Shown: positions 1-11,675, counted from the first letter of the stretch. The stretch: DNA of 64,000 nt from Ananas comosus (GCF_001540865.1 NC_033628.1:1914507-1978506), one strand, 5' to 3'. A program made the numbers and translations. Notes: generated by a model from the sequence alone, not told the origin.

Positions 1-172
1 CCTTGGATGGAGAGATGTGAGGTTGAGATGATGGTGGTAGGTGGTGGTAGGTGGTGGTAGGTGGAATAGTGTTTAATCCAAGGGCCATTAATAATAAAAA
101 AGTAGATCCAATGGCTTAAAACCTAATAGCACCATGATGGTGATACTTGTAAAAGTATTATAACTCAACTCT
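1..172. repeat. MITE, family C (cut by window edge)
   Basis: The segment ends in a terminal sequence (gtgatacttgtaaaagtatt) next to a (TA)n run. It has the internal GGTGGTAGGTGG motif and the 'atccaatggct' block that recur at 4364-4560, 40355-40581 and 63650-63772. The left terminus is outside the window. No coding capacity is seen. It would lie in intron 2 of the truncated P450 gene at 1458-2438 if that gene continues leftward. Confidence 0.6.
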
Positions 173-194
173 ATATATATATATATATATATAA

Positions 195-395
195 CCAGGC
201 TATTATACTATTAATAACACCAAATCATTTGTGCTATTAGATTCGGTTCTTGAATGAAGGAATGTGCGGTTGGTATGATAGTGATCTTCCAAACTTGAGT
301 GGGTGGTTTGGTTGAATAGTATGATCTAACGGATAGGAATAATCAAAAGAGAAGATCTAATGGTAGAAAATTTGATAACACTAAGTGTTTGAACT
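195..395. repeat. MITE, family B
   Basis: This is a short element with terminal motif 'ctattaatagcaccaa'-like ends, an internal 'gatgtgcggtt'-type block and a 'gttgaatagtatgatcta' block. All three recur in at least ten other places in the window (for example 21808-22035, 39088-39340, 48421-48650). It begins directly after a (TA)n run. Confidence 0.6.
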
Positions 396-428
396 TTTTT
401 ACTACTAAGTTTATAATTCTTGAATGAA

Positions 429-624
429 AAATTATATGATTAGAATGATAATATTCCCTTAACTTCTTCATTGTGATACGAATTCTCCTCTATGGTTTAG
501 TAGGTGGCTGGTAGAATGGTATGATCTAAAATTTGAAATTAATTAAGATGTAGATTTAATGATGAAATACTTTATAGCACAATGAAGAAGTTAAGGGAAT
601 ATTATCATTCTAATCATATAATTT
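429..624. repeat. Perfect 47 bp inverted repeat (hairpin) in a MITE
   Basis: Bases 429-475 and 578-624 are exact reverse complements over 47 bp, separated by a 102 bp loop. The hairpin sits in a family B-like MITE (about 395-665). It would be inside intron 2 of the truncated CYP90-like gene, and the pre-mRNA could fold here. A perfect stem is unexpected because the surrounding MITE copies are diverged. Confidence 0.85.
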
Positions 625-1055
625 ATAGCACAAAATATTTAGTACTATTAATAATATCCCAGTCAGACTCTCTCTCTCTATATATATATATATATATGAG
701 CCAAGAAAAATTGTTAATCAATGTGCACTAGCTAATAATTCTAATTAAATTATAAACACTAATTATAATTATATTATATCTTATTTTACCTTTTCTTTTA
801 CCAATAATATATTTATATTCATAAAAAAGTATTATGAAAATCAATTGCTGGAAGGGTGGCCTAATTTCCTCTAGGAGACATGACTTTGTAGACTCACCGA
901 GTGCTCCACTTGTAGTTGTATGGGACGAAAAACCAATTAAAGTAATTGTGACATGAAACTTTGAAGATTCCTCCGGTTAATGTTGTGAAGTTAAAGTTGG
1001 TTGGTAAGAAAAAATAAAAAAATGCATGACGAGAGAGTTTTTGATGAAGAGCCTA

Positions 1056-1240
1056 CGCACCTGTTTGGTTCGGGGTTAAGGGGTGAAATAAGCCCTTAAC
1101 CCTGAAGTTATTTTCAAACATTCAATTTGGGGGGTGGGGTTAGCTAATCCCATTATTCCAACCAAACAAAATACTATTTTACCTACTATACTTCTTATTC
1201 CACCTATTCCAACCAAACATTATTTTATCTATACCGGGAT
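1056..1240. repeat. MITE remnant shared with intron 2 of the paralogue
   Basis: The terminal motif 'tgtttggttcggggttaagg' is followed by 'ataagcccttaaccc'. The matching element at 16508-16905 lies at the equivalent place in intron 2 of the complete CYP90-like gene, preceded in both by the same 'aatgcatgannagagagttt' context. The insertion is therefore older than the gene duplication. This copy has lost its far end. Confidence 0.6.
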
Positions 1241-1457
1241 TAAATCCAATAAACATATTTTTATCAAAATACTGATAAAAATTTTTCGACGTTATATTAA
1301 AGCACCAGTATACTTATCTCGACATATTTATTTAACGATTTCTTGCTCGACTTTTTTACGAGCGTTAGAAATTATTCTTGCCGGTACCTCAAAACATCGT
1401 TAGTTATTATATATTTAAAATGTTCTTAAATGTAAGATTTATTATAGTGAAACGTAC

Positions 1458-2438
1458 CTTTCTGGTCTCGTCGACGCCGTAGATGACGTTGCGGCCTTTC
1501 CAGGAGGCGACGAGGGCGGCGGCCTGCCGCTCGATGCTGCGGATGAAGGACTGGGTCCTGGCGGTGCTCACGAAGCTGAGGATGATGGACTTCTTCTGCT
1601 TATGCGCGTCGCCTGTCGACAGCACCGTCGAGTGCTTGCCCATCAGCCGCGGGACGTGCGGCGGCCACGCGTTCTCGAAAAGCCGCGTGTCGTTGTTCAG
1701 CACATGCCGGTTCAGCTCCGCGTCCGCCGACACGATCGACACCCTCCCGAACAGTCTCGCCGTGAACACCCGACCGTACCTGAACATATCATACGTATAC
1801 AAATACTTACAGATACTTTTATCAGCAATCTCTTTTAGTAGAGATGTACTATGCGGGCAATAAGATCTTAGTTTAGATCTGGGTTTAGTAAAACGGTCGT
1901 AACTTTGCGTACATGCGTCCGTTTTCAGCATGCAGTTCCAATCTGAAACCAGTTTTTCGAGATGCACGCGTGGACCGGCTCGGCTTGGCACCCAAAGTCA
2001 ATCGTTCAGTTCTCCGAGTTTGCAGTTTTAGGTTTTCTTTTATTAATTTTGAGAATTTTGTTTCGTTTCTTTTATTATTTTGAATTAGACAAGAATTCTG
2101 TAATATTTATGACTGATTAATTAGGGCTAGATTTAGACGTTTAATATCGAATTCTGAGTAAAAGAGAGAGAGAAAAAAAAAAGAAAAGGAAGTAAAAGAG
2201 AAGGGGATAACTTTGAGATCTTCTGGGTCATGTAGTCGCCGAGCGCGGTGGCGCGGTGCGGGCGGAGGAAGGCGAAGGTGGAGCCGACAACGGGCCACCC
2301 CATCTCCCCCAGCGGGAGCCGCTTCGTCGACGCCTTTCGCTTCGCATTAACGCTCCGCTGAAACGGCAGCAGCAGCAGAACAACGAGAGTAGAGATCACC
2401 AAAGTTATTGCTGCTGCAAGAAGAGTTGCAGGGGACAT
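1458..2438 (-). CDS. Cytochrome P450, CYP90-like (CYP85 clan), exons 1-2 of a tandem paralogue
   Basis: Exon 1 is 2212-2438 and exon 2 is 1458-1779, with canonical splice sites (donor after TCAAA at 2212; acceptor TTCAG before 1779; donor GTACGT after 1458). Together they give 183 in-frame codons without a stop. They cover the N-terminal membrane anchor (LLAAAITLVISTLVVLLLL), the GEMGWPVVGSTFAF segment and the region up to the C-helix. The match to the gene at 12770-18662 is close: about 20 substitutions and three small in-frame indels. The start is the ATG at 2438, aligned with the paralogue; an in-frame ATG lies three codons upstream. Exons 3-8 (I-helix, ExxR, heme loop) are absent. The paralogue's intron 2 is 2.3 kb and only 1.46 kb of window remains, so they may lie beyond the left edge. 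Pseudogene status cannot be decided here. Family known role: microsomal sterol hydroxylation. Confidence 0.85.
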
Positions 2439-2502
2439 CTCTAACACTTAATTCCTCTTGCGCAGAGAGTGTTGAGATTGAGTGAATGATGTATGCATGG
2501 TA

Positions 2503-2523
2503 GTATATATATATATATATATA
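2503..2523 (-). promoter_or_regulatory. Expanded TATA region of the truncated P450
   Basis: Homology to the complete paralogue's upstream region runs from its ATG to this (TA)n tract and then stops. The tract replaces the paralogue's compact ATATATAC box (18738-18745). TATA function is inferred from position, about 65-85 bp upstream of the ATG. Confidence 0.4.
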
Positions 2524-2712
2524 AAAGGAGTGATTGCCATTTAAAATGTCATTTTGAGTACCAGCCCATTAAACATTATCATTTGCATCCGGATCTGACA
2601 ATTTCTATCCCTATGTACCCACATGTTACCAGTAAAGATATGAATATTAATTTTTTTTATCCAAAAAATTATGGATAAAATGTGTAGGTATATGTTAAGT
2701 TGTGAGCATTTA

Positions 2713-3398
2713 GGGTGCGTTTGGTTCGCATTATGAAAAATTACTAGGAATGAAAAGATGTCCGAAAATTTTATTTCTATTCATCCTATTACTAAGAATG
2801 TTGAATTTCTGTGTTTGGTTCGCACGGTCATATTATTTAACCATGTTATTTAAAATTAAAAAAAATATACAATTAATTAATTTATTTTTTAATTAATTTT
2901 ATATAATACTATAAAAAATATTAGCATCTTTTTAGAAAAAAGGGAGAGAGAGTATAGGTTAAAGAGAGAGAGCATAATTAAAAAAAAATAGAGAGAGAAA
3001 TAGAGTCGAAATTAGAGGGAGTGAGAGAGTTGAGATTTTAGAAAAAGATAGAGAGAGAAAGCTTAGTTTAGAGAGAGAAAAAAATTAAATTTTAGAGAGA
3101 AAGATAAGTTTAGAAAGAGATATGAGGTTAAAAGTAAAGAAAAATAATACTAATTAGCTGGCCGGTAGGGAGAAAGAAAGAGATTAGACATATTAGGATT
3201 ACCCCAATTCATTAATATGAGAATATCCACCCTCCCTCAAGGGAATAAGATTAGTATTTTGGGATGAATCTTATTCCCAAGTAAATCTAATATTACCAAC
3301 TAGATTACTTAGTGCGTTTAGCCAAACACCGTCATATTTTTTTTATTCCTACTGGATTATTAGGAATCTTTAAAAGATAGCGTGAACCAAACGCACCC
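2713..3398. mobile_element. Tourist-like (PIF/Harbinger) non-autonomous element, 686 bp
   Basis: The terminal inverted repeats are GGGTGCGTTTGGTTCGC at the left and the complement of GGGTGCGTTTGGTTCACGC at the right. The flanks carry a TTA target duplication (2710-2712 and 3399-3401), the 3 bp signature of PIF/Harbinger elements. The interior is AT- and GA-rich with no coding sequence. Confidence 0.85.
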
Positions 3399-3401
3399 TT
3401 A

Positions 3402-4299
3402 GGGTAATCAGTGGATACCCACAGGTACTCGTATATATTTTTTGAATTAAAAAAAATAATCTTTATGATATTTCATGATCATGAAAAATTTTATTAATTT
3501 TGTTGCATAAAAATTTGTAATGATAAAATACTTTTATATTATATAATTTATGCATTTTAAGATTTTATATTATTTATTATATGTTATGATGTTTAAATAA
3601 TAAGTTATGCTATACTTTTAAAAATTATATATACGTGTTTTGTATTTGGGAAATATAAGAGTAAAAAAAAAAAATCTTGCCGGTAACCTGCATATTGGCC
3701 GGGTATGGATAAAAATGCTAACTATCTAAAAGTTTACAGATAAATTCTATTCATATTCATATGACCTGCAAGTATAATGATCGATTCTATTCATATTCAT
3801 ACGACCTGCAAGTATAATGATCCATCAGTGAGTTATCCAACATGTCTGTTTACTAGGTCATGTTAAGTTGGTGCCTTCCTTTTGAATTTGGATTGAGTCA
3901 AAATTAATTAAATTATAAGTTGGTTTATGAAAAATAACAAGGCTAATGGAATATGTCAATTAGTTTGATAGTCGATTTCAATGTGTGGACAATATGTGTT
4001 TACCAATGCAAGGCTGAACTGTATTTTCTTCTATACGATAAAGATATTATTCGCACCGGATGTACCAATAAGCATCTTAGTGTTATGCTTTCAAGACGAG
4101 TCTAATTATAGTGGTTGACTTTGATAGAGCTCATTATAGTATTTCTAAAGTTGAGTGGTTATCACCAGATAATAATATTAATATAAATATTGAAATGTTT
4201 AAAGGAATTCATTTAAAGACCGAAAAAATCAAGCAGCAAATTTTTTATATTTTCGATAGTTAGTAGCTCACTCACTTCTCTCTCTCTTTCTATATATTA
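3402..4299. other. Intergenic AT-rich stretch with a 40 bp tandem duplication
   Basis: No gene is recognised. Two adjacent 40 bp units (3744-3783 and 3784-3823) differ at two positions. The rest is unremarkable AT-rich sequence ending in CT-rich sequence before a long (TA)n run. Confidence 0.6.

Positions 4300-4363
<64 letters not shown>
4300..4363. repeat. (TA)n microsatellite, about 60 bp
   Basis: This is an uninterrupted TA run. It abuts the family C MITE on its right, as with most MITEs in this window. Confidence 0.95.
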
Positions 4364-4366
<3 letters not shown>

Positions 4367-4560
4367 AGTTAGGTTAGTAAATTACCTCAAAAAGCACCAA
4401 GGGGTTGTGCTTTTGAGTTTTTAGCCATGGTCGAGGAGAGATGTAGAATTGAGATGATGGTGGTAGGTGGTGGTAGTGGAATATGTTTGATCAAAGTTAT
4501 TAGTAATTAAGGAGCAGATTCAAAGGTTAGAAATCAAAGCAGCAAGGGGTTTAGCTCAAT
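4364..4560. repeat. MITE, family C
   Basis: The element lies between two (TA)n runs. It carries the diagnostic 'gagatgatggtggtaggtgg' block and ends 'tttagctcaatt'. It resembles 1-172 (same orientation) and 40355-40581 (opposite orientation). Confidence 0.65.
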
Positions 4561-4584
4561 TATATATATATATATAGAGTGCAG

Positions 4585-5105
4585 CTAATATGCTTCTGGA
4601 AGCACGGAGCGCTCCGTGCTCCAAGTTTTTTCGATGTTGGACTTTCAAATTGATGATCGGCTACCGAAAAACTTGATCTAGAGTATTTGAAGTATCTAGA
4701 AATAAATTTTGTGATTTTTCGATATCATTTGCCTAGTGATCGAGCGAATCAAAATCAATTATATTTTAATGGTCGTAGTGAGCCGTTTGCAAGTTTAACG
4801 GTGTAGAAATATCCAAATCACGGTGAAATTTTGACAGAAATATCTTTATACTATATAAAACAAGATCACATATTTTTGATCCTAAAATTTTAATGTTATA
4901 TTATCACGTTTTGTACGATTTTTATTTTCAACCATTGATTTAGTCATTTAGTTCACTAGGCAAATATATAAAAAAATGTAAAATTATATTTTCTAAATAC
5001 TTGAATACCTAGATCAAGTTATACGAGCCGATCGACAATTTGAAAGTCGCAGCATCGAAAACGACCTAAGCACAAAGGCTCCGTGCTTTCGAAGCATAGT
5101 AGCCC
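4585..5105. repeat. MITE, family A, about 520 bp
   Basis: The ends are complementary ('agcacggagcgctccgtgct' on the left; 'ctccgtgctttcgaagcata' on the right). Internal blocks 'tcgatgttggactttc' and 'tcgatatcatttgcctagtg' recur at 9126, 39563, 47875, 50245, 55190, 55810 and 60290. It is non-coding and flanked by (TA)n and (TC)n(TA)n tracts. Confidence 0.75.
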
Positions 5106-5106
5106 C

Positions 5107-5107
<1 letters not shown>

Positions 5108-5158
<51 letters not shown>

Positions 5159-5172
5159 TATATATATATATA
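5108..5172. repeat. (TC)n(TA)n compound microsatellite
   Basis: A long CT run at 5108-5155 passes into a TA run. It lies between the MITE and the Helitron-like block. Confidence 0.95.
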
Positions 5173-5194
5173 ATATAAGATATATAATATTATC

Positions 5195-8100
5195 TTAATA
5201 TATATACATTTTATAAAAGCTTGTGAGTTTATAATTTTATCCCTTTCCAAAATGTCTCTATCTTTTTTACTAATATTGTCATGTCCGGTAATTTTCAACT
5301 ATCCATTTTAAACAAATCTTTAAATAAGAATTTATTCTCAAATATAAATCTTAAGTTTTCACCGTTTTATCTCATCCAACGAATAAAAATAAAAGTATCT
5401 GTCATTTTTGTTGACAAAAATACCCTCCATATGCGTTATCTCCTATATACACCGCATTTTTTAAATATTTTTTTTCTATCCACCAATAATGTAATACGTA
5501 AAACTAAATTTATCTCTTATCTAACGTAATACCCACCAATCACGTACTTCCGCTAATCACGTAATACGTAAAATTAAATTTATTTGCTATCCACGTGTTT
5601 TCTCAAATATTTTTTCTTCTCAAACATAATATCTGCCAACACGTAGTATTCAAAATTAAATTTTAAATTTGTAATTCCCACCAAAATTTAATACCCGCGA
5701 ATTTGATAATTTAAATTTTAATTTATTATAGTAGATATTTCCTTACATAAGATAGTAGATTTAATTTTGACGAGTATTAAAATTTGGCGCGTAATAAAAG
5801 CGTTAAATATTGTTAAAAAATTTTAATACCTTCAAATCAAAACTAAATCATTAATTAAATATAATTTGAAATATTTTTAGTAAAATATTTATTATTTAAA
5901 TAATGCGTCATAAAAGTGTAGAATATTTCTAAAAAAAAAAATTAATACCCGCCTAATCAAAACTAAATCGTTAATTAAATATAATTTTAAATATTTGTAG
6001 CAAAATATTAAATGTTTAAATAATACCCACCAAAATATTCTCTTAGTTCTCAAATATAGAATATATCTTATCTATTTTAAATAAATTTTTAAATAATAAT
6101 TTTTTATCAAATATAGATCTTAAGTTTGCGCCATTGGATCTCATCCAATGAATAAAAATAAAATTATCTGTCATGTTTGTTGACAAAAATATCCTCCATA
6201 TCTGTTATTTCTGATCTCATCCAATGAATAAAAATAAAAGTATTTGTCATTTTTGTTGAAAAAAATACCCTCCATATCTGTTATCTCCTATTTAAGCCGC
6301 GTTTCTCAAAAAAATTTTTTCTACCCACCCATCATATAATACGTAAAACTAAATTTACCTCATATCTAATGTAATACACGACAATCACGTAATACCTCCA
6401 CTAATCACGTAATGTATTACCTGCCCATGACGTAATATTCAAAATTAAATTTTAAATTTGTAATGTCCTCCAAAATTTAATATCCCCGAATTTGATAATT
6501 TGAATTTTATTAATTCATAATAGTAGATTTTTCCTCACATAAGATAGTAGATTTAATTTTGACGAGTATTAAAATTTGGCACGCCATAGAGGCCTTAAAT
6601 ATTGCTAAAAAAATTTTAATATCCCAAAATCAAAAATAAATCATTAATCGTTAATTAAATATAATTTTAAATATTTTTAGTAAAATATTCAGTATTTAAA
6701 TAATGTATCATAAAAGCATAGAATATTTCTAAACAAAATTAATACCCGCTCAATCAAAACTAAATCGTTAATTAAATATAATTTTAAATTTTTTTAGCAA
6801 AATATTAAATATTTAAATAATACCCACCAAAATATTCTCCGCATTCTCAAATATAGAATATATTTTAATACCTTTGCATATAATATCTACACTACCCAAT
6901 CTTATTTCATAATAATATTTATTACACAATATATACATCATATCTTTTTTTGTTAGCATATCTTTTTTGGTATTTTCTCATTTAACTTTTAGTAGTATTA
7001 ATTTTTCTTTTTATCTATATTTTTTTCAAATATTTTTTTAGTAATATATTTTCTCATTTGTCACAGCGATATATAGTCATCGTGCTACTCATCATCGTTG
7101 CCTGTGCCGATACATTTTTGTGTTCGCCGCCTTTCGTCATAATTAAAAAGGTATTTTAATCCCATATGAAATTTTTTTTTTTTAATGTGCCTTTATACTA
7201 TTTTAGTATATTTTTTTTATTTTTTCTTATTTTCACATATATGTTTCTCAAATATAAAATATATATTTTTTAGTAATATATTTTTTTATTTTTATCTATA
7301 TTTTTTAAAATATTTTTAAATATTTGTTTTGTAATATACTTTCTCATTTGTCTCTGATTTCGACATTACTATGTCGTCGTCGTCATCACCGGCGCCGACA
7401 CATTATCGCTTTCGCCACTTTCGCCGCCTTCGCACAATTGTAGAGGTATTTTGATCCCATCTGAAATTTCTCTTTTTTCAATATGTCTTTATACTGTTTT
7501 AGTATTTTTTTAATATTTCTCATTTTCATTTATAAATTTCTCAAATATAAAATATATATTTTTTTAATAATATTTTTTTATTTTTGTTATTATTTTCTTA
7601 AATATTCTCAAATATTTTTTAATAATATCCTTTTTTATTTATCTCCGTTGTCGACACCGGTACATCATCACATCACTGTTCCGTCGCACATTATCGCATT
7701 TCCATAGTAGAAAGGTTATTTTAATTTCATCTCAAATTTTGTTAATGTGCCATTATATTGCTTACATATTTTTTTAGTATTTTCTCATTTTTACCTATAT
7801 ATTTCAATATAATATTATATAATATATATATATATATATATAAATATATATATAATATATAATATAAAATAATATTTTTTAATTTTTATCTATATTTTTC
7901 TCAAATATGACTCAAATATTTTTAGTAATATATTTCTCATGTCCCATTGTCGAAACCCCACATTCTCATCATCTTCGTCATTGTTATCGCTTGGCATCGC
8001 GCCGAACATTCGCCTCGCTACCTTCTATACTACTACTAAACTTCTATATTATTTAGTTTTCTTAATGTATGTAGAATGGTTGTTCAAATTCAATCACTTT

Positions 8101-8788
8101 TTATTTTATGATGTTTAATCGCCCTAAATTATAAGTAAAGTTTTCCTTTTTATCATTTCACATGAAAAAAATATTAATAACTAATTATTAGAAGATTGAA
8201 ACATGAGTGAATTAGATTTGATCCGATCTAGACAAAATAATGCAAACACACATTAGTCATAGGAGAGATGCTAGTGTAAATCAATTCAGTGTTATATAAC
8301 ATTCGCACGTTAATATAACAAACTTGATAGGATTAAATTTAATTATTTATTTTTCTGTAGTATTTAAATTTGATTATCAGGATTCAATTTATTTAGCAAA
8401 ATTGGCAGTAACAAATTGCTGTTATATCATCTATTCCAAAAACCTCAAGAAATAAAATTAAACTAAAAAGTTTACTTTAATGAATTCTTATTAAATTTAT
8501 ATTTATTCAATTTTATCATCTGATGATTTAGTAATATTTACTTTATATTTTTCTATTTTCATAAAGTTGCTACATAAATGAGGCTGATCGTGACATTTAG
8601 TTAGTTTCCAGTGACAATTTGGTTTCTTTCAAATATATCATGATAATTTGTGCTTCTTTGATAAATTAAATATTTTTATTCTGTCATTTATTTAGTAATA
8701 ATTAAATACTATATATTGAATCTTAAATATGATTTATAAAATTTATTGTTGAGTATGTCGAACTGCATTGCACGTCCACTTAAACTAG
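5195..8788 (+). mobile_element. Helitron-like non-autonomous element (left-arm copy)
   Basis: The right end has a short palindromic 'TGCATTGCA' motif about 15 bp before a terminal CTAG (8785-8788) followed by T, as in plant Helitrons. The right-arm copy preserves GTGCATTGCcAC before CTAG. The 5' end is blurred in a (TA)n run, but both arms share a 'TATAAAGCGTGAG'-like start. No Rep or helicase coding is present. Two diverged tandem units of about 770 bp (roughly 5310-6045 and 6085-6850) are followed by four units of about 290 bp with a GC-rich core (near 7065, 7360, 7640 and 7945). The internal structure is shared with the right-arm copy, so it predates the inverted duplication. Helitron assignment is inferred from the ends only. 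Confidence 0.5.
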
Positions 8789-8807
8789 TATATATATATA
8801 TATATTA

Positions 8808-9050
8808 GTCCTGCTATATCCACTTGATCGATCGATTACCAATCCTTGTACTATGAGTTTATCTCCGTGTAGATCTATCCTTGATCATTCCACCCGTTAG
8901 ATAATACTATTAAACCATACTACCCACTCAACCCTAGGACCACTATCAATTAACTGGGGATCACTATCAGTCCTAACCGCACATTCTTCATCCAACGGCA
9001 CAAAAACTCCCCAATTGTTACAAGCCGGCTTACACCTATTAAAGTTAAGC
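8808..9050. repeat. MITE, family B
   Basis: The conserved blocks 'cactcaaccctaggaccact' and 'ctaaccgcacattcttcatc' are reverse complements of the family B core. The element is bounded by (TA)n runs at 8790-8805 and 9055-9122. Its counterpart in the right arm is 50830-51150. Confidence 0.6.
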
Positions 9051-9084
9051 TACCATATATAATATTAATAAATATAATATAATT

Positions 9085-9122
<38 letters not shown>

Positions 9123-9125
9123 GTA

Positions 9126-9640
9126 TATATTGCCGTCTGGTCCGTATGCTTCTGAAAGTACGCGAGCGCTCTTGTACTTCTAATTTTTCGATGTTCGACT
9201 TCGAATCGACGATTGCCACTCCTTAGACTTGCATCTATAAGTAATTTTGAAGTACCTCTAAAAAAATTTCGATTTTCGAATCATTTCCTAGTTGACAAGC
9301 TGACTCAAAATTAACGCTGAAAATAAAAAATCTTACAAAATATGATTGATATATGACAATAAAATTTTAGATAAAGTATTGATCTGTTTATATGATTAAA
9401 AAATTTTCTACAAAATTCATGTGATTTAGATATTTCTACACTGTAAACTTGCAAAACGTGCACCACACCATTAAAATGATTATTTTGATTCCTTTCCATA
9501 ATAGCAATATGTATCAAAAAAAATCACAAAATTTATTTTCTAGTACTCTCATAAATATAATTACCGTATATCAACTCTACGGTTGCCGATCGTCGATTCG
9601 AAATCCAACATCAAAAACAAACTGGAAGCACTAAACCACC
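9126..9640. repeat. MITE, family A
   Basis: It starts near 'atgcttctgaaagtacgcga' and ends at 'caaactggaagcactaaacc', with the family core between. TA tracts lie on both sides. Its right-arm counterpart is 50245-50795. Confidence 0.65.
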
Positions 9641-9769
9641 CTATATATATATATATTATATAATATATATATAATATATATATAGTATATAATATATATT
9701 ATATATATCAATCATATTATTAGAATTATAATCGATACCTATATATATATTCCATCAATCAACTGTTAC

Positions 9770-10165
9770 ACGGTCGCGAGCAGACTGTAGGCGCCGCTGC
9801 GAGCGCGGGCGCAGCAAAGGCCCGCGAGCAGGAGCCGGCGCGCAGGCGGCACGCGCATCCAAGGTCTGTCGCGACGCCTGCTAGCAGGCCTGCCGCTGCG
9901 GTGGCTGCGCAGCGGGCGCGGCGGGGGAGAGGGGCGTTTTTCCCGGCGCTCGACGCACCGACGAGGGCACGGCGGCCGGCGTGGCGCCCCTTGGCGGCGC
10001 GCTGCGCTCGCGGCGCGACGCAACGCACGGTCTGCCGAGAGCCGAAAAAAAATCGCACCTCTTGTCAGGTGGTGGCGTTGCACGGGCTCCAAGTGCCTCG
10101 TGACCACTTGAGAGGATGTCAACGCGTGGACCTCCCTCTCATCCTCTCTCTCTCTCTCCTCTCTT
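9770..10165. repeat. GC-rich module, copy 1 (left arm)
   Basis: An island of very high GC lies between AT-rich tracts. It opens with 'cggtcgcgagcagactgt' and contains an inverted partner 'cacggtctgccgagagccga'. It closes with a (CT)n tract and (TA)n. Open frames on both strands are arginine/alanine/proline-rich low-complexity translations with no recognisable domain, so I do not call a gene. Module ends are shared with 10335-10695 and, inverted, with 49765-50160. Confidence 0.7.
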
Positions 10166-10185
10166 TCATTATATATATATATATA

Positions 10186-10243
10186 ATCGTCGATTCGAAA
10201 GTCCAACATCAAAAACAACTTGGAAGCAACGGAACCGCAGCCC
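10186..10243. repeat. MITE A end fragment between the GC modules
   Basis: The fragment reads 'atcgtcgattcgaaagtcca' and matches the last ~55 bp of the MITE at 9126-9640. It shows that the tandem duplication unit (about 598 bp) includes the end of that MITE plus the GC-rich module. Confidence 0.7.
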
Positions 10244-10334
10244 ATATATACTATATATATATATATATAATATATACTGAAAGATATTTATTAGAATCTA
10301 TAATCTATAACCTAATATTATTCCTCAATACTGT

Positions 10335-10695
10335 ACACGTGTCGCGAGCAGACCGATGTGCGGGCGAGGGCCGCGGGGCGCGGGCACGGCGCGAGCGGGG
10401 GCTGGCGCGGAGGCTGGCGAGGGCGCGGGCGCGGGCGCTGGCGAGGGTGGGGCTGCGAGCGGGCGCTGGCAGAGGGGCGGTTCCGGCGCTGGCGTGGACG
10501 CGACCGACGGGGGGCACGGCGGGCGCCGGCGTGGGGCGCCTGTGGCGGGCTGCTGGACTGGCGGCGCGATGCAACACACGGTCTGCGCGGAGCCGAAAAA
10601 AATCCGCGGCTCTTGTGGTGGTGTGGTTGCACGGGTTCCCAAGTGGCCTCGTGGACCACTGTAGAGGGAGGTCAACGGTGGACCTCTCTCTCATT
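10335..10695. repeat. GC-rich module, copy 2 (left arm)
   Basis: The borders are the same as copy 1: 'gtcgcgagcagaccgatg' at the start, 'cacacggtctgcgcggagcc' inside and a (CT)n end. The core is a degenerate GCGGGCGCGGGCGC-type repeat that differs from copy 1. The complementary CGAGCAGACCG and CGGTCTGC motifs could pair around the GC core. No gene is supported. Confidence 0.7.
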
Positions 10696-10699
10696 CTCT

Positions 10700-11490
10700 C
10701 TCTCTCTTTCTATATATATATATATTATAATATATATATATATAATATATATAAATATATATATATATATAATATAAATAAAATTTTACTTTTTTTATAA
10801 ATATATATTTATTTATTATATATATAATTTTATTTATAAATATATATTTATTTATTATATATAGTATTTTATTTGTATATAGATATATTATTATATAATA
10901 ATTTATTATATAAATAAATATTAAATAATTTAGACGGCTGGTATTAGATATAAATATTAATTTTATAATATTGAGCATTCACATATAAATTGTACATTAA
11001 AAAATAAAAAAAATTGATACTGCTTTAGTTAATTTTATATTTGACGAATATTAATTGCGAGAATCACAAACAATAATTTCTCTTCTCATTCATTAACTAC
11101 TGGGGGACTACGATACCTACTAAAATTATTTCACTAATTAATGGGGCACTACTATACCCACTAAAATTTTTTGATGTAATTATTGCACCATTTAAATTTT
11201 GAAATTAATTTTTATAACTAATTTTTAAAATTAAATTTTAAAAATAATTATCCGCAGCATCACACGGATCCCTTAACTAGTTTAGAACTATAGGAGAATC
11301 TCAACTGCCGAGTTTGCGAAATTCCGTTTTTGGACGGACTCGAATGCGTTGAAAGATAATATATGGACGTCACTCACATAGTCTCATTTAATTAGTGTAA
11401 TCGCGCGTTTAGATGCTTCAATGTTACTTTATTTTTTGTAGACCTAGTTAATGTTTCATTGTTACCATCGACCCAAAATTATAGCAGCTG
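10700..11490. other. AT-rich part of the left arm
   Basis: Long TA and TTTA-like tracts are followed by unique-looking AT-rich sequence. Its reverse complement occurs at 48900-49690, including the stretch around 'attgagcattcacatataaa'. No gene is seen. Confidence 0.7.
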
Positions 11491-11675
11491 CACATGATGC
11501 AACAAGGTAATGGCACAAGCTGTTCAGAATATAAGATTTTGAAATTATTGCATGCACCTGGTGCACCATACACCACGCTTTTAAAACCTATCTATAAAAA
11601 GCATAAAAAAGAAATTAATCGAAATTTAATGATCAAATATTGGATATATATGTTCTATAACTTTGTCAAAGATTT

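Noticed and set aside
1407..1991. A single-exon reading of the P450 fragment including a leader beginning MPSRAGPRV
   Set aside because: The extra N-terminal part is intron 1 sequence. The acceptor at 1780-1781 and exon 1 at 2212-2438 give the family's expected N-terminus.
9759..10245. Long open frames on both strands of the GC-rich modules (also 10305-10800 and 49662-50206)
   Set aside because: Overlapping frames are open on both strands with Arg/Ala/Pro-rich low-complexity translations. This is a result of high GC and few stop codons, and no domain or conserved frame is shared by the three modules.
10691..10978. Open frames encoding long YIYIYI runs (also 11494-11763, 47716-47910, 63377-63724)
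   Set aside because: They come from (TA)n microsatellites read as Tyr-Ile.
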